A stretch of 17,883 nucleotides of DNA, from the NCBI GenBank assembly GCA_035762175.1, contig DASTPP010000069.1, forward strand, positions 1-17,883, read 5' to 3'. Each line of letters starts with the position of its first letter. Within the stretch, counting starts at the first letter, position 1. Positions 1-6,882 of the stretch are shown piece after piece. A program made the position numbers and the translations under genes. Under the pieces are notes generated by a model. The model did no database searches. It was not told the origin of the DNA and worked only from the letters and a program-made list of their open reading frames with translations. Source of the stretch: DASTPP01 sp035762175 (GTDB taxonomy: Bacteria > Myxococcota_A > Polyangia > Polyangiales > Polyangiaceae).

Positions 1-1276
1 CGCTGCCCTTGGCCGAGGCGCTGGCGCTCACCGAGGCCTTGACCGAGACGTTGATCGAGACCGCCGCCTCGGCCTGCGCCTTGAGCGCCGCCGCGATGCA
101 GGCGCCCGCCTTGATGGCCGCGTCGCCGCTGGCGGCGAGGCCCTGCACGCCCTCGACCGACGCCTTGACGCTGGCGACCGCGTCCTGGGCCCGGCCCTTC
201 ATGCCGACCGCCACCTTGAGCATCAGCGGCAGGTTCTTCTCGAGCGCCGTCGCGAGCTTCGCGCCCGCCTTCGCGTCGCCCGCGAAGACGACCTTGACCC
301 TCGCCGGCGTGCACTCGAGCTTGGTCGCGAGCTCGGCGTCGCACTTGGCCTTGCACTCGGCCGACACCTTCGGCATCTGCACGTCGCCGGTGCACTTCGG
401 CTCTTTCATCTCGACCGAGCAGCCGCCCGTGCAGGTGCCCTCGCACTTGCCCTTGGCGTCGACCTCGCAGCCGCCCGAGCACGTGCCCTGGCACTTGCCC
501 GAGCAGGTGCCCGAGCCGCCCGCCGTGCACTTGCCGTCGCACTTGCCCGCGCACTTGCCCTTCGCGTTCTTGCCGTCGCAGGTGCCCTGGCAGTCGCCGT
601 CGCACTTGCCGCTGAAGGTGCCCTCGCACTTGCCCGAGCACTCGGCCGAGCAGGTGCCGCCGCACTGCGCGCCGGCCTTGACCTCGCACTTGCCCGAGCA
701 CTCGGCGTCGCACTTGCCCGAGAGCTTGCCGCCCTCGCACTTGACCTCGGCCTTGCCGCCCGTCGCGCTCACGTCGCAGCTGCCCGCGCAATCGGCCGCC
801 GCCTTCAGCGAGGCGTTGCACTTCGGCTCGACGATCACGATTTCCATCTTGCCGGCGGCCTTCGCCTCGGCCTTCGCCTGGCCGAGGAACTTGACCGCCA
901 CGTTGCAGGCGTGCTCCGCCTTCGCCCCCGGCTCGTCCTTCGCGGGCTTGAGGTCGGCGTCGGTCGCGCCCAGATCTTTCGCGAGGCCCGAACAGGCCGT
1001 CACCACGTCGCCCTCGATCTGCGCCGAGAGCGCCTTCAGCTGCGAGGCCGCCGTCAGGCTCGCCTTGACCTTGCCCTCGACCTCGCCCTGCAGCCCGAAC
1101 GACGCGTTGGCCACCGCCCCCGGGTCGTCCATGTTCGGACAGGCCCCGGGCACCGGCAACCCCTTGCCGAGCCCGCCCGGCAACCCGCCCCCCTTGCCGC
1201 AGTCCATCAAAAGAGGCGACGCCAACATGGCCGTCAGTGCCGGCCAGCTTACCCAACGCCACGAGTTCGAGGCCAT
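1..1276 (-). CDS. Cys-rich repeat protein, putative lipoprotein (partial, C-terminus beyond left edge)
   Basis: The frame opens with ATG at 1276 and stays open to the window edge, giving 425 visible residues without a stop. A ribosome site (AAGGA, 8 nt before the ATG) supports the start. The N-terminus has one Arg, a hydrophobic stretch and LLMDC (Cys26), which resembles a lipobox with an unusual Asp at -1. Residues about 40-155 are Ala/Lys-rich and probably helical. Residues about 160-296 hold 24 cysteines, mostly in a four-residue rhythm Cys-x-Gly-Lys/Thr. After this comes an Ala/Lys/Val-rich region ending in Ser-Ala-Val repeats at the edge. I do not recognise a named family. An exported, possibly surface-anchored or metal-binding protein is inference only. 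It lies downstream of the pseudokinase gene on the same strand, separated by 323 bp, so co-transcription is uncertain. Confidence 0.8.
   Translation of the reverse strand, partial: MASNSWRWVSWPALTAMLASPLLMDCGKGGGLPGGLGKGLPVPGACPNMDDPGAVANASFGLQGEVEGKVKASLTAASQLKALSAQIEGDVVTACSGLAKDLGATDADLKPAKDEPGAKAEHACNVAVKFLGQAKAEAKAAGKMEIVIVEPKCNASLKAAADCAGSCDVSATGGKAEVKCEGGKLSGKCDAECSGKCEVKAGAQCGGTCSAECSGKCEGTFSGKCDGDCQGTCDGKNAKGKCAGKCDGKCTAGGSGTCSGKCQGTCSGGCEVDAKGKCEGTCTGGCSVEMKEPKCTGDVQMPKVSAECKAKCDAELATKLECTPARVKVVFAGDAKAGAKLATALEKNLPLMLKVAVGMKGRAQDAVASVKASVEGVQGLAASGDAAIKAGACIAAALKAQAEAAVSINVSVKASVSASASAKGS
388..800 (-). repeat. Cys-x-Gly-Lys/Thr repeat region within the Cys-rich protein
   Basis: This segment encodes roughly residues 160-296. 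Cysteines recur every fourth residue over long runs (CSGKC, CDGKC, CEGTC, CQGTC), with occasional spacers such as AKG or AGGSG. The DNA shows the same periodicity, with repeated near-identical 12-bp units, so it probably grew by slippage or unequal exchange. Repeat copy number may vary between strains. Confidence 0.8.
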
Positions 1277-1599
1277 GGTCTCCGTCCTTCCTTCGCGTTC
1301 TCTGGAACCGTTCGGGCTTGCCGCGCGTCTGCCGCGGGCGATGGCCCTTCGCGCGGGCGCCCGGCGCCCGCCAACCGACTCTTCAACGACTGCCCTGCGC
1401 CCCGAAAGGGGGCCACCAAAGCTGCGCCTAATAAGGGGCCTCCATGCCGCCGGAACTCGCCCGCCGGCCTCGACCCGGGTAAACGGCCGTTTTTTCGCCG
1501 TTTCGCCGCCCCTTGTCTAGCCCTTTTTCATTACCGACCCTTCGCCACCCCTCGCCTCGGGCGACCCCGGAGCCATTTTATCGACCCCCCCGGGCCGGC
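1277..1599. other. Intergenic region between pseudokinase stop and Cys-rich protein start
   Basis: No convincing gene is seen on either strand. It contains an A/T-rich near-palindrome CCTAATAAGG at 1427-1436, which stands out from the surrounding composition and could be part of a promoter or operator for the minus-strand Cys-rich gene. It also contains a 7-bp stem (1481-1487 with 1497-1503, 9-nt loop). That stem lies downstream of the pseudokinase stop but lacks a proper T-run, so it is at best a weak terminator. Confidence 0.4.
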
Positions 1600-3468
1600 T
1601 CACGGCCTCGCGCCGGGCAAGGTCAGCTCGGTCGATTCCCCACAGGGCACGGTCGTCCAGACGCCTGCGCTCCGCCACACCGTCCGCTTGCGCGGTTCGG
1701 GGGGGGCGCCGACGCGGACGTACCGCCGCCCGCAAGGCGAGAGCACCGGCCGCTCGGAGGGCCCGTAGGGCGCGCCGTTGATGTAAACGTAACCGGCGAT
1801 CGGGGCGCGCACGGCGAGCGAGCCGTAGCCGCGCGGCAGCGGCAGCGGCGCCTCCTCGGCCGGCTCCGGGGGCGCGGCCGCCGGCGCCGCCGAAGACCCC
1901 GGCGCCGAGTCCGCCGAGTCCGCCGACGCGGCCCGCTCGCCGTCCGCCTTCGCGCCCCGCTCGCGCCGCAAGAGCAGCACGGCCACCACCAGCCCCACGA
2001 CCACCCCCGTCACCGCCGCCCACCCGAGCGCCCCCGGCCGCCGCGCCAGCCCGAGCAGCCCCGCCTTCGCTCCACCCGCCGACGCGCCGGGGCCCGCAGG
2101 CGCCGCGGGCGCGAAGGCCCCACCCGGCCCCGGCGCGAAGGCCCCGCCCGCAAAAGCGCCCGGCCCCGGCGCGAACGCCCCGCCCGGCCCTGGCGCGAAG
2201 GCCTCACCCTGCCGGGCGCCGGGCGCCGGCGCCGAGGGCGGGCCCGGCGCAACCCCGAAGGCCTGGGCCCCCGGCGGCGGCAGGTTCGGGGGCGCCGGGC
2301 GCGCGGCGGCCGGCGGCGCGGCGAGCGGCAACGTCGACCCAACGTCGAAGGCGGGCGGAGGCGGCACCGCCACGAGCGCCCCCGGCGGCTGGCGCCCGGG
2401 CTCGGGCGGCGGCGCGAGCGGCGAGCGCGCGAGCGCTTCGACCGACGCGAGCACCGAGGGGCTCGCGTCTTGCTCCCAGCGGCGGGCGCCGCGCCGCGAG
2501 CGGCGCCGGGGCCTCGGCCTCGGCGCCTCGACATCGGGCCGCAGCCTCGACCCCCGCAGCGCCGCGAGCCGCCGGCAGAGCACGTCGCGCCCCGCCTCGA
2601 CGTCGACCGTGCGCGCCAGCCACCGCTCGAGATCGGCCGCGCGCAGCGTCCGGCGCTCGGGGTCGGGCTCGAGCGCCGCCTCGAGCGCCGCGACGATCTC
2701 GGGCGGCACCGTCGGGCGCAGCGCCCCCACCGGCTCCGGGCGCGCGCCCACCTCGGTGCCGTTCGGCCCGCTCGCCCAGGGCAAAAGGCCCGGCGCCCGG
2801 TTGGCGAGCATCTCCCAGACCAGCAGCCCGAGCTGGTAGACGTCGGCCCGCTCGGTCACCGGCTCGCCGCGCAGCTGCTCGGGCGCCAGGTAGCCCGGCA
2901 CCCCGCGCGTGATGCCGAGCTGCGTCGTCTCGGCGGCCGCGCGCAAGATCTTCGCGAAGCCGAAGCCCGAGAGCCGCACCGACGCGTCCCAGCCGAGCAG
3001 CACCGCGGCCGGGCCGAGCGCGCGGTGCACCACCGGCGCGGGCTCGCCGCCCGCCTCGCGCCCGTGCGCGTGGGCGAGCGCCGCGGCGATGCGGTGGGCG
3101 ACGTGAAAGATCGCCTCGTCTTCGAGCGGACGCCGCTGCCGCCGGCACCGCGCGAGCAGGCGGCCGAGGTTCGTGCCCTCGCCGCGCTCGAGCACCAGCA
3201 CGAGCCGCCCCTCGTACTCGAAGAACTCGTACATGCGCACGAGCCCCGGGTGGTTGAGCGACGAGACCGCCGCCGCCTCGCGCGCCAGATCGCGCGCCGC
3301 CTGCGTCGGCCCCCCGCCCGAGGGCGCGAGCTTCAGTAGCACCTCGCGCCGGAAGCCGAGCGGGCCCTCTTCGACCGCCGCGTACTCGTCGGTGCCGTCG
3401 CGCGAGGGCAGGCGGAAGCGCAGCCGGTAGGCGCCGAGCCGCTCGGGCAGCGGAGCGCTGGCCGCCAT
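1600..3468 (-). CDS. Membrane-anchored Ser/Thr kinase-like protein, predicted pseudokinase
   Basis: This 622-residue protein has a kinase fold at residues 12-285, an Ala/Pro-rich linker, one membrane segment (about 481-500) and a C-terminal PEGA-like beta domain (about 546-590). Kinase landmarks present are the beta-3 Lys46, a possible alpha-C Glu64, the APE motif at 195-197, and Asp209 in ADVYQLGLLVWEM. The catalytic parts are degraded. The Gly-rich loop is not recognisable, HRD is HRA (148-150) with the following Lys and Asn also lost, and DFG reads GFG (168-170). The Hanks-type kinase origin is clear from what is retained. Loss of both Asp residues predicts no normal phosphotransfer, so a binding or scaffold role is inferred. 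The start is ATG 3468, with a weak ribosome site. The kinase domain would be cytoplasmic and the PEGA-like domain outside the inner membrane. Confidence 0.9.
   Translation of the reverse strand: MAASAPLPERLGAYRLRFRLPSRDGTDEYAAVEEGPLGFRREVLLKLAPSGGGPTQAARDLAREAAAVSSLNHPGLVRMYEFFEYEGRLVLVLERGEGTNLGRLLARCRRQRRPLEDEAIFHVAHRIAAALAHAHGREAGGEPAPVVHRALGPAAVLLGWDASVRLSGFGFAKILRAAAETTQLGITRGVPGYLAPEQLRGEPVTERADVYQLGLLVWEMLANRAPGLLPWASGPNGTEVGARPEPVGALRPTVPPEIVAALEAALEPDPERRTLRAADLERWLARTVDVEAGRDVLCRRLAALRGSRLRPDVEAPRPRPRRRSRRGARRWEQDASPSVLASVEALARSPLAPPPEPGRQPPGALVAVPPPPAFDVGSTLPLAAPPAAARPAPPNLPPPGAQAFGVAPGPPSAPAPGARQGEAFAPGPGGAFAPGPGAFAGGAFAPGPGGAFAPAAPAGPGASAGGAKAGLLGLARRPGALGWAAVTGVVVGLVVAVLLLRRERGAKADGERAASADSADSAPGSSAAPAAAPPEPAEEAPLPLPRGYGSLAVRAPIAGYVYINGAPYGPSERPVLSPCGRRYVRVGAPPEPRKRTVWRSAGVWTTVPCGESTELTLPGARP
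2104..2205 (-). repeat. AFAPGPGG repeats in the pseudokinase linker
   Basis: Residues about 422-455 repeat the unit AFAPGPGG four times, with one copy altered by an AFAGG insertion, just before the membrane segment. The DNA copies are nearly identical and so probably recent. They form a flexible linker between the kinase-like domain and the membrane. Confidence 0.75.
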
Positions 3469-3520
3469 GGGGCCTACCGGCGCACCCGCCCGGCCGGGCG
3501 GCGGCGGGGCGGCGGGCCGC

Positions 3521-3862
3521 TCACCCCGCGCGCCGCGAGGGGCCGCGCGCGACGGCCGGGCCCGCGCCCGCGGCGGCCGGGGGCGCCGCCGCCTCGCCCG
3601 CGCCGAGCAGCGCCCGCTCGCGCGCCAAGTCTTCTTCGACGAGCTCTTGGTTGTCGTAGGCGAACGCGAGCGCGTCGAGCACCCGCGCCGGCCCGAGCTG
3701 CGGGTAGCGCTTGAGCAGCGTCTCGACCGAGACGCCCCCCCGGTGCCACGCCCAGAGCCGCCGCACCGGGATGCGCGTGCCCGCCACGTACGGGCTGCCC
3801 GCCAGCACCGACCGGTCGATGCGGACGTGCGGGTGAGAAATGACCGCCGAACTCGATGCCAT
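3521..3862 (-). CDS. DUF433 domain protein
   Basis: This 113-residue protein matches the DUF433 pattern over residues about 8-75: the segment SPYVAGTRIPVRRLWAWHRG, then the amphipathic VSVETLLKRYPQL and the helix ARVLDALAFAYDN. DUF433 proteins are small winged-helix-like proteins, often annotated as antitoxins and frequently encoded beside a DUF5615 PIN-like toxin. Residues about 90-113 are an Ala/Pro/Gly-rich tail not typical of the family. A ribosome site (AGGG) lies about 6 nt before ATG 3862. It sits 52 bp upstream of the pseudokinase start on the same strand, so the two could share a transcript. No partner toxin is visible on either side, so an antitoxin role is not supported by context. 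Confidence 0.85.
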   Translation of the reverse strand: MASSSAVISHPHVRIDRSVLAGSPYVAGTRIPVRRLWAWHRGGVSVETLLKRYPQLGPARVLDALAFAYDNQELVEEDLARERALLGAGEAAAPPAAAGAGPAVARGPSRRAG

Positions 3863-4072
3863 GCGTCGCCCTGCCTAGCCTAGGGCCGCCCCCGGGGCGT
3901 TTCGGGCGAGGGGCCCTAGAAAATGCCAGATTTTTACCCGCGCGCCCCGCCCCCGACCCCACGAAAAGGCCCGGAAGAGGGCGGCGAGCCCGCGCAGCAT
4001 AGCCGAATTTTCGCCGCCGCGCCGGGGCAAAGGCGAACCGACCCGGCGCGAGCGTCGGCTGAGCTTTCTCTC

Positions 4073-4100
4073 TTGACGCCCTGTGCACTTGTTGTAGAGA
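4073..4100 (+). promoter_or_regulatory. Sigma-70-type promoter of the tRNA-Gln/tRNA-Glu unit
   Basis: A -35 box TTGACG (4073-4078) and a -10 box TAGAGA (4095-4100) are separated by 16 bp. They lie about 50 bp before tRNA-Gln, in a locally AT-richer stretch. The 288 bp between the DUF433 start (3862) and tRNA-Gln contain no convincing gene. Confidence 0.6.
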
Positions 4101-4150
4101 AGCGTCTGCCGTCGGGCAACGGCGGCACCCCCACCCCAACCTCTTCCCCT

Positions 4151-4221
4151 TGGGGGATCGTCTAACGGCAGGACGCCAGATTCTGGCTCTGGCTATCAAG
4201 GTTCGAATCCTTGTCCCCCAG
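4151..4221 (+). tRNA. tRNA-Gln (anticodon CTG)
   Basis: A full cloverleaf can be drawn. The acceptor TGGGGGA pairs with TCCCCCA, and there is a D arm with GTC/GAC. The anticodon stem CCAGA/TCTGG carries loop TTCTGGC (anticodon CTG, decoding CAG). The T stem CAAGG/CCTTG carries TTCGAAT. The discriminator is G at 4221. The next bases are CTC, so CCA is not encoded and must be added by nucleotidyltransferase. It is followed 51 bp later by tRNA-Glu on the same strand, probably in one transcript. Confidence 0.96.
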
Positions 4222-4272
4222 CTCGATCTTAACGTTTCACCCTCCTTGCACTAAGCTCATCTTTCTGCCTCA

Positions 4273-4344
4273 GGCCCCATCGTCTAGCGGTTAGGACATC
4301 GGCCTCTCACGCCGGTAACATGGGTTCGATTCCCATTGGGGTCG
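4273..4344 (+). tRNA. tRNA-Glu (anticodon CTC)
   Basis: The acceptor GGCCCCA pairs with TGGGGTC (one G-T pair). The D arm is GTC/GAC, and the anticodon stem TCGGC/GCCGG has loop CTCTCAC, giving anticodon CTC, which reads GAG. The T arm contains TTCGATT and the discriminator is G at 4344. CCA is not encoded. It forms a pair with the upstream tRNA-Gln, and a strong hairpin starts 8 bp downstream. Confidence 0.96.
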
Positions 4345-4351
4345 CTGAGAA

Positions 4352-4378
4352 CCCCCCCGACCCTCAAGGTCGGGGGGG
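4352..4378 (+). terminator. GC-rich hairpin after the tRNA pair
   Basis: An 11-bp perfect stem (4352-4362 with 4368-4378) with a 5-nt loop CTCAA begins 8 bp after tRNA-Glu. There is no T-run after the stem, so it may act as a processing or stabilising structure or as a terminator of the T-less type. The position argues for 3'-end formation of the tRNA transcript. Confidence 0.55.
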
Positions 4379-4607
4379 ATACCCCGCCCTGAACAAGGGC
4401 GCCAAGCCTCTGAAGCCCGCCCACCCGGGCTCGGCAGGAGCTTAAAAAAGCACGCCGGCCCTCCGCTCGAGCCAGCGCAGGGCGTCCTGCTCGGTTCGAG
4501 CCGCCGGCGAGCTCGGGGGGCCCGAAGCGCGGGCAAGGGGTTGCTCGCCGCCTGGGCAGGCGCGGGCGACCCCGGCGCCGGGCGTGCGGGCGTCGTACGT
4601 AAGGGGC

Positions 4608-5183
4608 ATGAGCCCCAACTGGTTCATCGCCCTCCGCGTCCCGGCCCCCGACTTGCGCGAGCGCCTCGGCGCACCGCCGCCGGGCGTGCGGCTCATCCAC
4701 CCCGACGATCTGCACCTGACGCTCGCCTTCCTCGGCGACGTCGACGAAACGAGGGCGCGCGCCGCCTGGGCCGAGCGGCACCGGCTCGCCCCGCTCGGGC
4801 CCTCGCAACGGCTCGGCTTCGGGGCCGTCGTCGGGCTCGGCAACCCTCGCCGGCCCTCGGCCCTCTCGGCGCGCCTCGCCGAGGGCGACGCCGAGTTCCG
4901 CGCCGCCATCGCCCGCGCCCGCGACGCGATGAACGACGCCTCGGGCAGCCCCCGCGAGCAGCGCCCCCCCCTGCCCCACGTGACCCTCGCCCGCGTGCGC
5001 CGCTCGGCCGGCCCGCGCGAGCACGAGGCCGCCCTCGCCTGGGCGCGCGCCCTCGATCTGGGCGGCCTCGGGGCGCTCGTCGAGCGCGTCGCGCTCTACA
5101 CGGCGAGCTCCGGCCGGGGCGAGCGGCAATACCGCGAGGTCGAAGAAGACGCCCTGCCCGGCGCCGTCGGCCCCGGCCCCTGA
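4608..5183 (+). CDS. thpR: RNA 2',3'-cyclic phosphodiesterase (2'-5' RNA ligase family)
   Basis: This 191-residue protein belongs to the two-histidine phosphoesterase (LigT/ThpR) family, which opens RNA 2',3'-cyclic phosphate to a 2'-phosphate and in some members joins tRNA halves by a 2'-5' link. Both catalytic motifs are visible: HLTL at 36-39 in LHLTLAFLGDV, and HVTL at 124-127 in LPHVTLARVRR. Length and spacing fit the family. I chose ATG 4608 because MSPNWFIALRVP matches the usual family N-terminus. A GTG at 4584 would add eight residues and cannot be excluded, since the AAGGGG before 4608 is very close to the ATG. It lies shortly after the tRNA pair, but ThpR has no established need for that neighbourhood. 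Confidence 0.92.
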   Translation: MSPNWFIALRVPAPDLRERLGAPPPGVRLIHPDDLHLTLAFLGDVDETRARAAWAERHRLAPLGPSQRLGFGAVVGLGNPRRPSALSARLAEGDAEFRAAIARARDAMNDASGSPREQRPPLPHVTLARVRRSAGPREHEAALAWARALDLGGLGALVERVALYTASSGRGERQYREVEEDALPGAVGPGP

Positions 5184-5276
5184 GCGCGCTTCCCGGGTCC
5201 GAGACGACGCCGGGCGGCCCCGGGGCGACGCCGAGCGTTGCCGCCGGGCGGGTTCTCGCGTCATCATCGGCGGCAG

Positions 5277-5777
5277 ATGCTGGCCCCGGACCTAATTGCA
5301 AACCCCATCGAGCGGCTCGACCACGATCACGTCCCGCTCGGCGAGCTGGTGAGCGCCGTCCGCTCGTCGCTCGACTCGGTGGCGCGCGGCGACCGCACCC
5401 CCCTCGACGTCTGCACCGAAGTGGGCGAGGCCGTCGCGCAGCTCCACGACGACCTGCTCGAGCACTTCGGCCGCGAAGAAGAGGGCTTCTTCCCCTTCCT
5501 GCTCGAGGCCCTGCCCGACGTCGCCGGCCGCCTCTCCTACCTCTCGTCGGCCCACGACACGCTCTGCGGCACGCTCGCCCGCCTCAACTACCTCGCCTCC
5601 CGGGGCCCGGGCGCGTTCATCGAACAGTTTCGCCAGGTCGAGGCCCTCTTCGAGCGCTTCGAGGCGGCCTACGTCGAGCACGCGCGCGACGAGCGCGCCT
5701 TCTTGCGCGACGTCGACCGGCGCCTCGATCACGCGCAGCGGGCGGCCCTGCTCGAGGCCGCGCGCGGCCTGCTCTGA
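5277..5777 (+). CDS. Hemerythrin-like HHE domain protein
   Basis: The protein is 166 residues and predicted all-helical, with the His/Glu pattern of hemerythrin HHE cation-binding domains. Visible elements are LDHDH (His16, His18), HDDLLEHFGREEEGFFPFL, AHDTLC and YVEHARDERAFL. Such proteins bind a di-iron centre and act in oxygen, NO or iron sensing or storage; which of these applies here is not shown by the sequence. ATG 5277 is preferred over the upstream TTG 5238 because residues before it look non-homologous, although no clear ribosome site is present. It follows thpR by 93 bp on the same strand and may be co-transcribed. Confidence 0.82.
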   Translation: MLAPDLIANPIERLDHDHVPLGELVSAVRSSLDSVARGDRTPLDVCTEVGEAVAQLHDDLLEHFGREEEGFFPFLLEALPDVAGRLSYLSSAHDTLCGTLARLNYLASRGPGAFIEQFRQVEALFERFEAAYVEHARDERAFLRDVDRRLDHAQRAALLEAARGLL

Positions 5778-6110
5778 CCCAGCCGCCACCGCGCGGCGCT
5801 CACGTTCGCGCGCCCGAAGCATGACGCGCCCCGGCGGCGGGCCGCCGAAGCACGAGCTCGGCGCCGCCTCGCGCGGCCGCATCAACGCGTGGGCCACGAC
5901 GCAAGGGGCACCGCGCCGGCCGGGGCTCGGAGGCCGGCGCGGCGGGGCCGACGGAAAACGCCCGCGATGCCCCACGCCATGCGCCAACGCTGAGCCCGCA
6001 GCGCTCAGTTATTAGGTGTGGCGCCGCCGTTCGATGTAAGACTGCGGGCTACGTCGACAGGCGCAGTCGGACTTGCAGACGAGCGGTCGATCAACCATAG
6101 GCACGGAACG
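5778..6110. other. Intergenic region before the small lipoprotein gene
   Basis: No supported gene is present. A short open frame at 5821-6015 has no ribosome site and a composition unlike a protein. An imperfect stem (5985-6008, CTGAGC with GCTCAG and a bulge) followed by TTATT is a weak terminator candidate. TTGCAG (6073-6078) lies 17 bp before a poor -10-like CATAGG, a tentative promoter for the lipoprotein. Confidence 0.35.
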
Positions 6111-6707
6111 ATGAAAAAGGCAGCTTTCATTCTTGTGGTCGCGGGGGGGTCGTGGCTGGTGGGTTGCGGCGGCAAGCCCGCCGCGCCGTTCAACGCCATG
6201 GACGCCTCGCGCGTGACGGTCTACCGGCTGCAGAACTACGAGCCGCAGCCCGCGCAGGCCGGCGGCGGCGCGATCCCGGGCATTCCGGGGCTGCCCTTGC
6301 CGCCAGAAATCACGTCCTGGGCGCAGCAGGCGACGTCCATCTTGCCGCCGAATTTGCTGCCCCCGGGCATCTTGCCGGGCACGGCGCCGGTGGCGACCAT
6401 GGGCGAGCAGCGCTTCAACAACTTTCGCATCATCGCCCAGACCGAGGTCGTCTCGGCGTCGACGAAGAAAGAGCTCGCCGACATTTTCGGGCACTCGTCG
6501 AACTTCGACAACACGATGAGCCCCTGCATGTACGCCGAGTTCGGCCTGCGCATCGAGCAGGGCGGCCCGCCGGCCGACACGCTCGTCTCGCTCTCGTGCG
6601 ACCACGTCGACGCCGTCGGCTACCAGTGGCCGCACGCCGACCGCGGCCTCAAGCCCGACACGGTCAAGCGCTTCGCCAAGGTCATGCAGGGCATCTGGGG
6701 CGGCTGA
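6111..6707 (+). CDS. Small secreted lipoprotein of unknown function
   Basis: This 198-residue protein starts MKKAAFILVVAGGSWLVGCG. It has a positively charged start, a hydrophobic core and a good lipobox LVGC with Cys19 as the predicted lipidation site, so export and lipidation are well supported. GGAAC precedes ATG 6111 as a short-spaced ribosome site. Residues about 47-95 are Pro/Gly/Ile-rich and probably extended. The C-terminal part (about 96-198) looks folded, with Cys139 and Cys163 possibly forming a disulphide, and ends in a helix with VKRFAKVMQGIWGG. I do not recognise the family. It is convergent with the amidohydrolase gene, and the interval between them holds direct and inverted repeats. 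Confidence 0.85.
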   Translation: MKKAAFILVVAGGSWLVGCGGKPAAPFNAMDASRVTVYRLQNYEPQPAQAGGGAIPGIPGLPLPPEITSWAQQATSILPPNLLPPGILPGTAPVATMGEQRFNNFRIIAQTEVVSASTKKELADIFGHSSNFDNTMSPCMYAEFGLRIEQGGPPADTLVSLSCDHVDAVGYQWPHADRGLKPDTVKRFAKVMQGIWGG

Positions 6708-6709
6708 GG

Positions 6710-6761
6710 CAGCCCCCTCGACCGCTCGATCGAAGCAGCCCCCCTTCGACCGCTCGATCGA
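6710..6761 (+). repeat. Two imperfect 24-26 bp direct repeats
   Basis: Copies at 6710-6733 and 6736-6761 share CAGCCCCC followed by TCGACCGCTCGATCGA. The second has two extra bases in the middle. They start immediately after the lipoprotein stop. A 10-bp piece of the unit in inverted form (GAGCGGTCGA) also occurs upstream of the same gene near 6081. Confidence 0.75.
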
Positions 6762-6764
6762 GGG

Positions 6765-6880
6765 CGCCCCGCGGGCGGCGCCGCGGCGGCCGCCGGCGAG
6801 GCTTGGGGAGCGAGGCCGACTCCGGTCGGCCGCAGCGAAAGAACGATGCCTGCGGCCGCCGCGGCGCCGCCCGCGGGGCG
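6765..6880. terminator. Perfect 29-bp inverted repeat between convergent genes
   Basis: Arms at 6765-6793 and 6852-6880 are perfectly complementary over 29 bp. The 57-nt spacer holds a second hairpin (GGCCGAC 6814-6820 with GTCGGCC 6825-6831, loop TCCG). The outer right arm ends two bases before the amidohydrolase stop codon at 6883-6885. The two flanking genes converge here, so a bidirectional terminator is the simplest reading, although there is no T-run on either side. Confidence 0.6.
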
Positions 6881-6882
6881 AC

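Noticed and set aside
388..800. Periodic DNA considered as a CRISPR array
   Set aside because: The periodicity is 12 bp, lies inside a coding frame and encodes a Cys repeat. There are no spacers or cas genes.
9..1520. Long plus-strand open frame, Pro/Ser/His-rich, about 500 codons
   Set aside because: It is antisense to the Cys-rich gene. The minus frame has a ribosome site, a signal-like N-terminus and G/C-ending codons, and the plus frame is its periodic mirror.
1513..3339. Arg-rich plus-strand frame of about 600 codons opposite the pseudokinase
   Set aside because: The extreme Arg/Pro content and lack of domains, against clear kinase-fold motifs on the minus strand, mark it as a composition artefact.
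3923..4165. 80-codon plus-strand frame before tRNA-Gln
   Set aside because: It contains the tRNA promoter and runs into the tRNA, and its codon usage is not gene-like.
4284..5267. Minus-strand frame opposite thpR and overlapping tRNA-Glu
   Set aside because: It overlaps a tRNA and the thpR gene, and has no domain or ribosome site.
5821..6015. Small plus-strand frame of 64 codons between the hemerythrin-like and lipoprotein genes
   Set aside because: It has no ribosome site, a poor codon pattern and no resemblance to a known protein.
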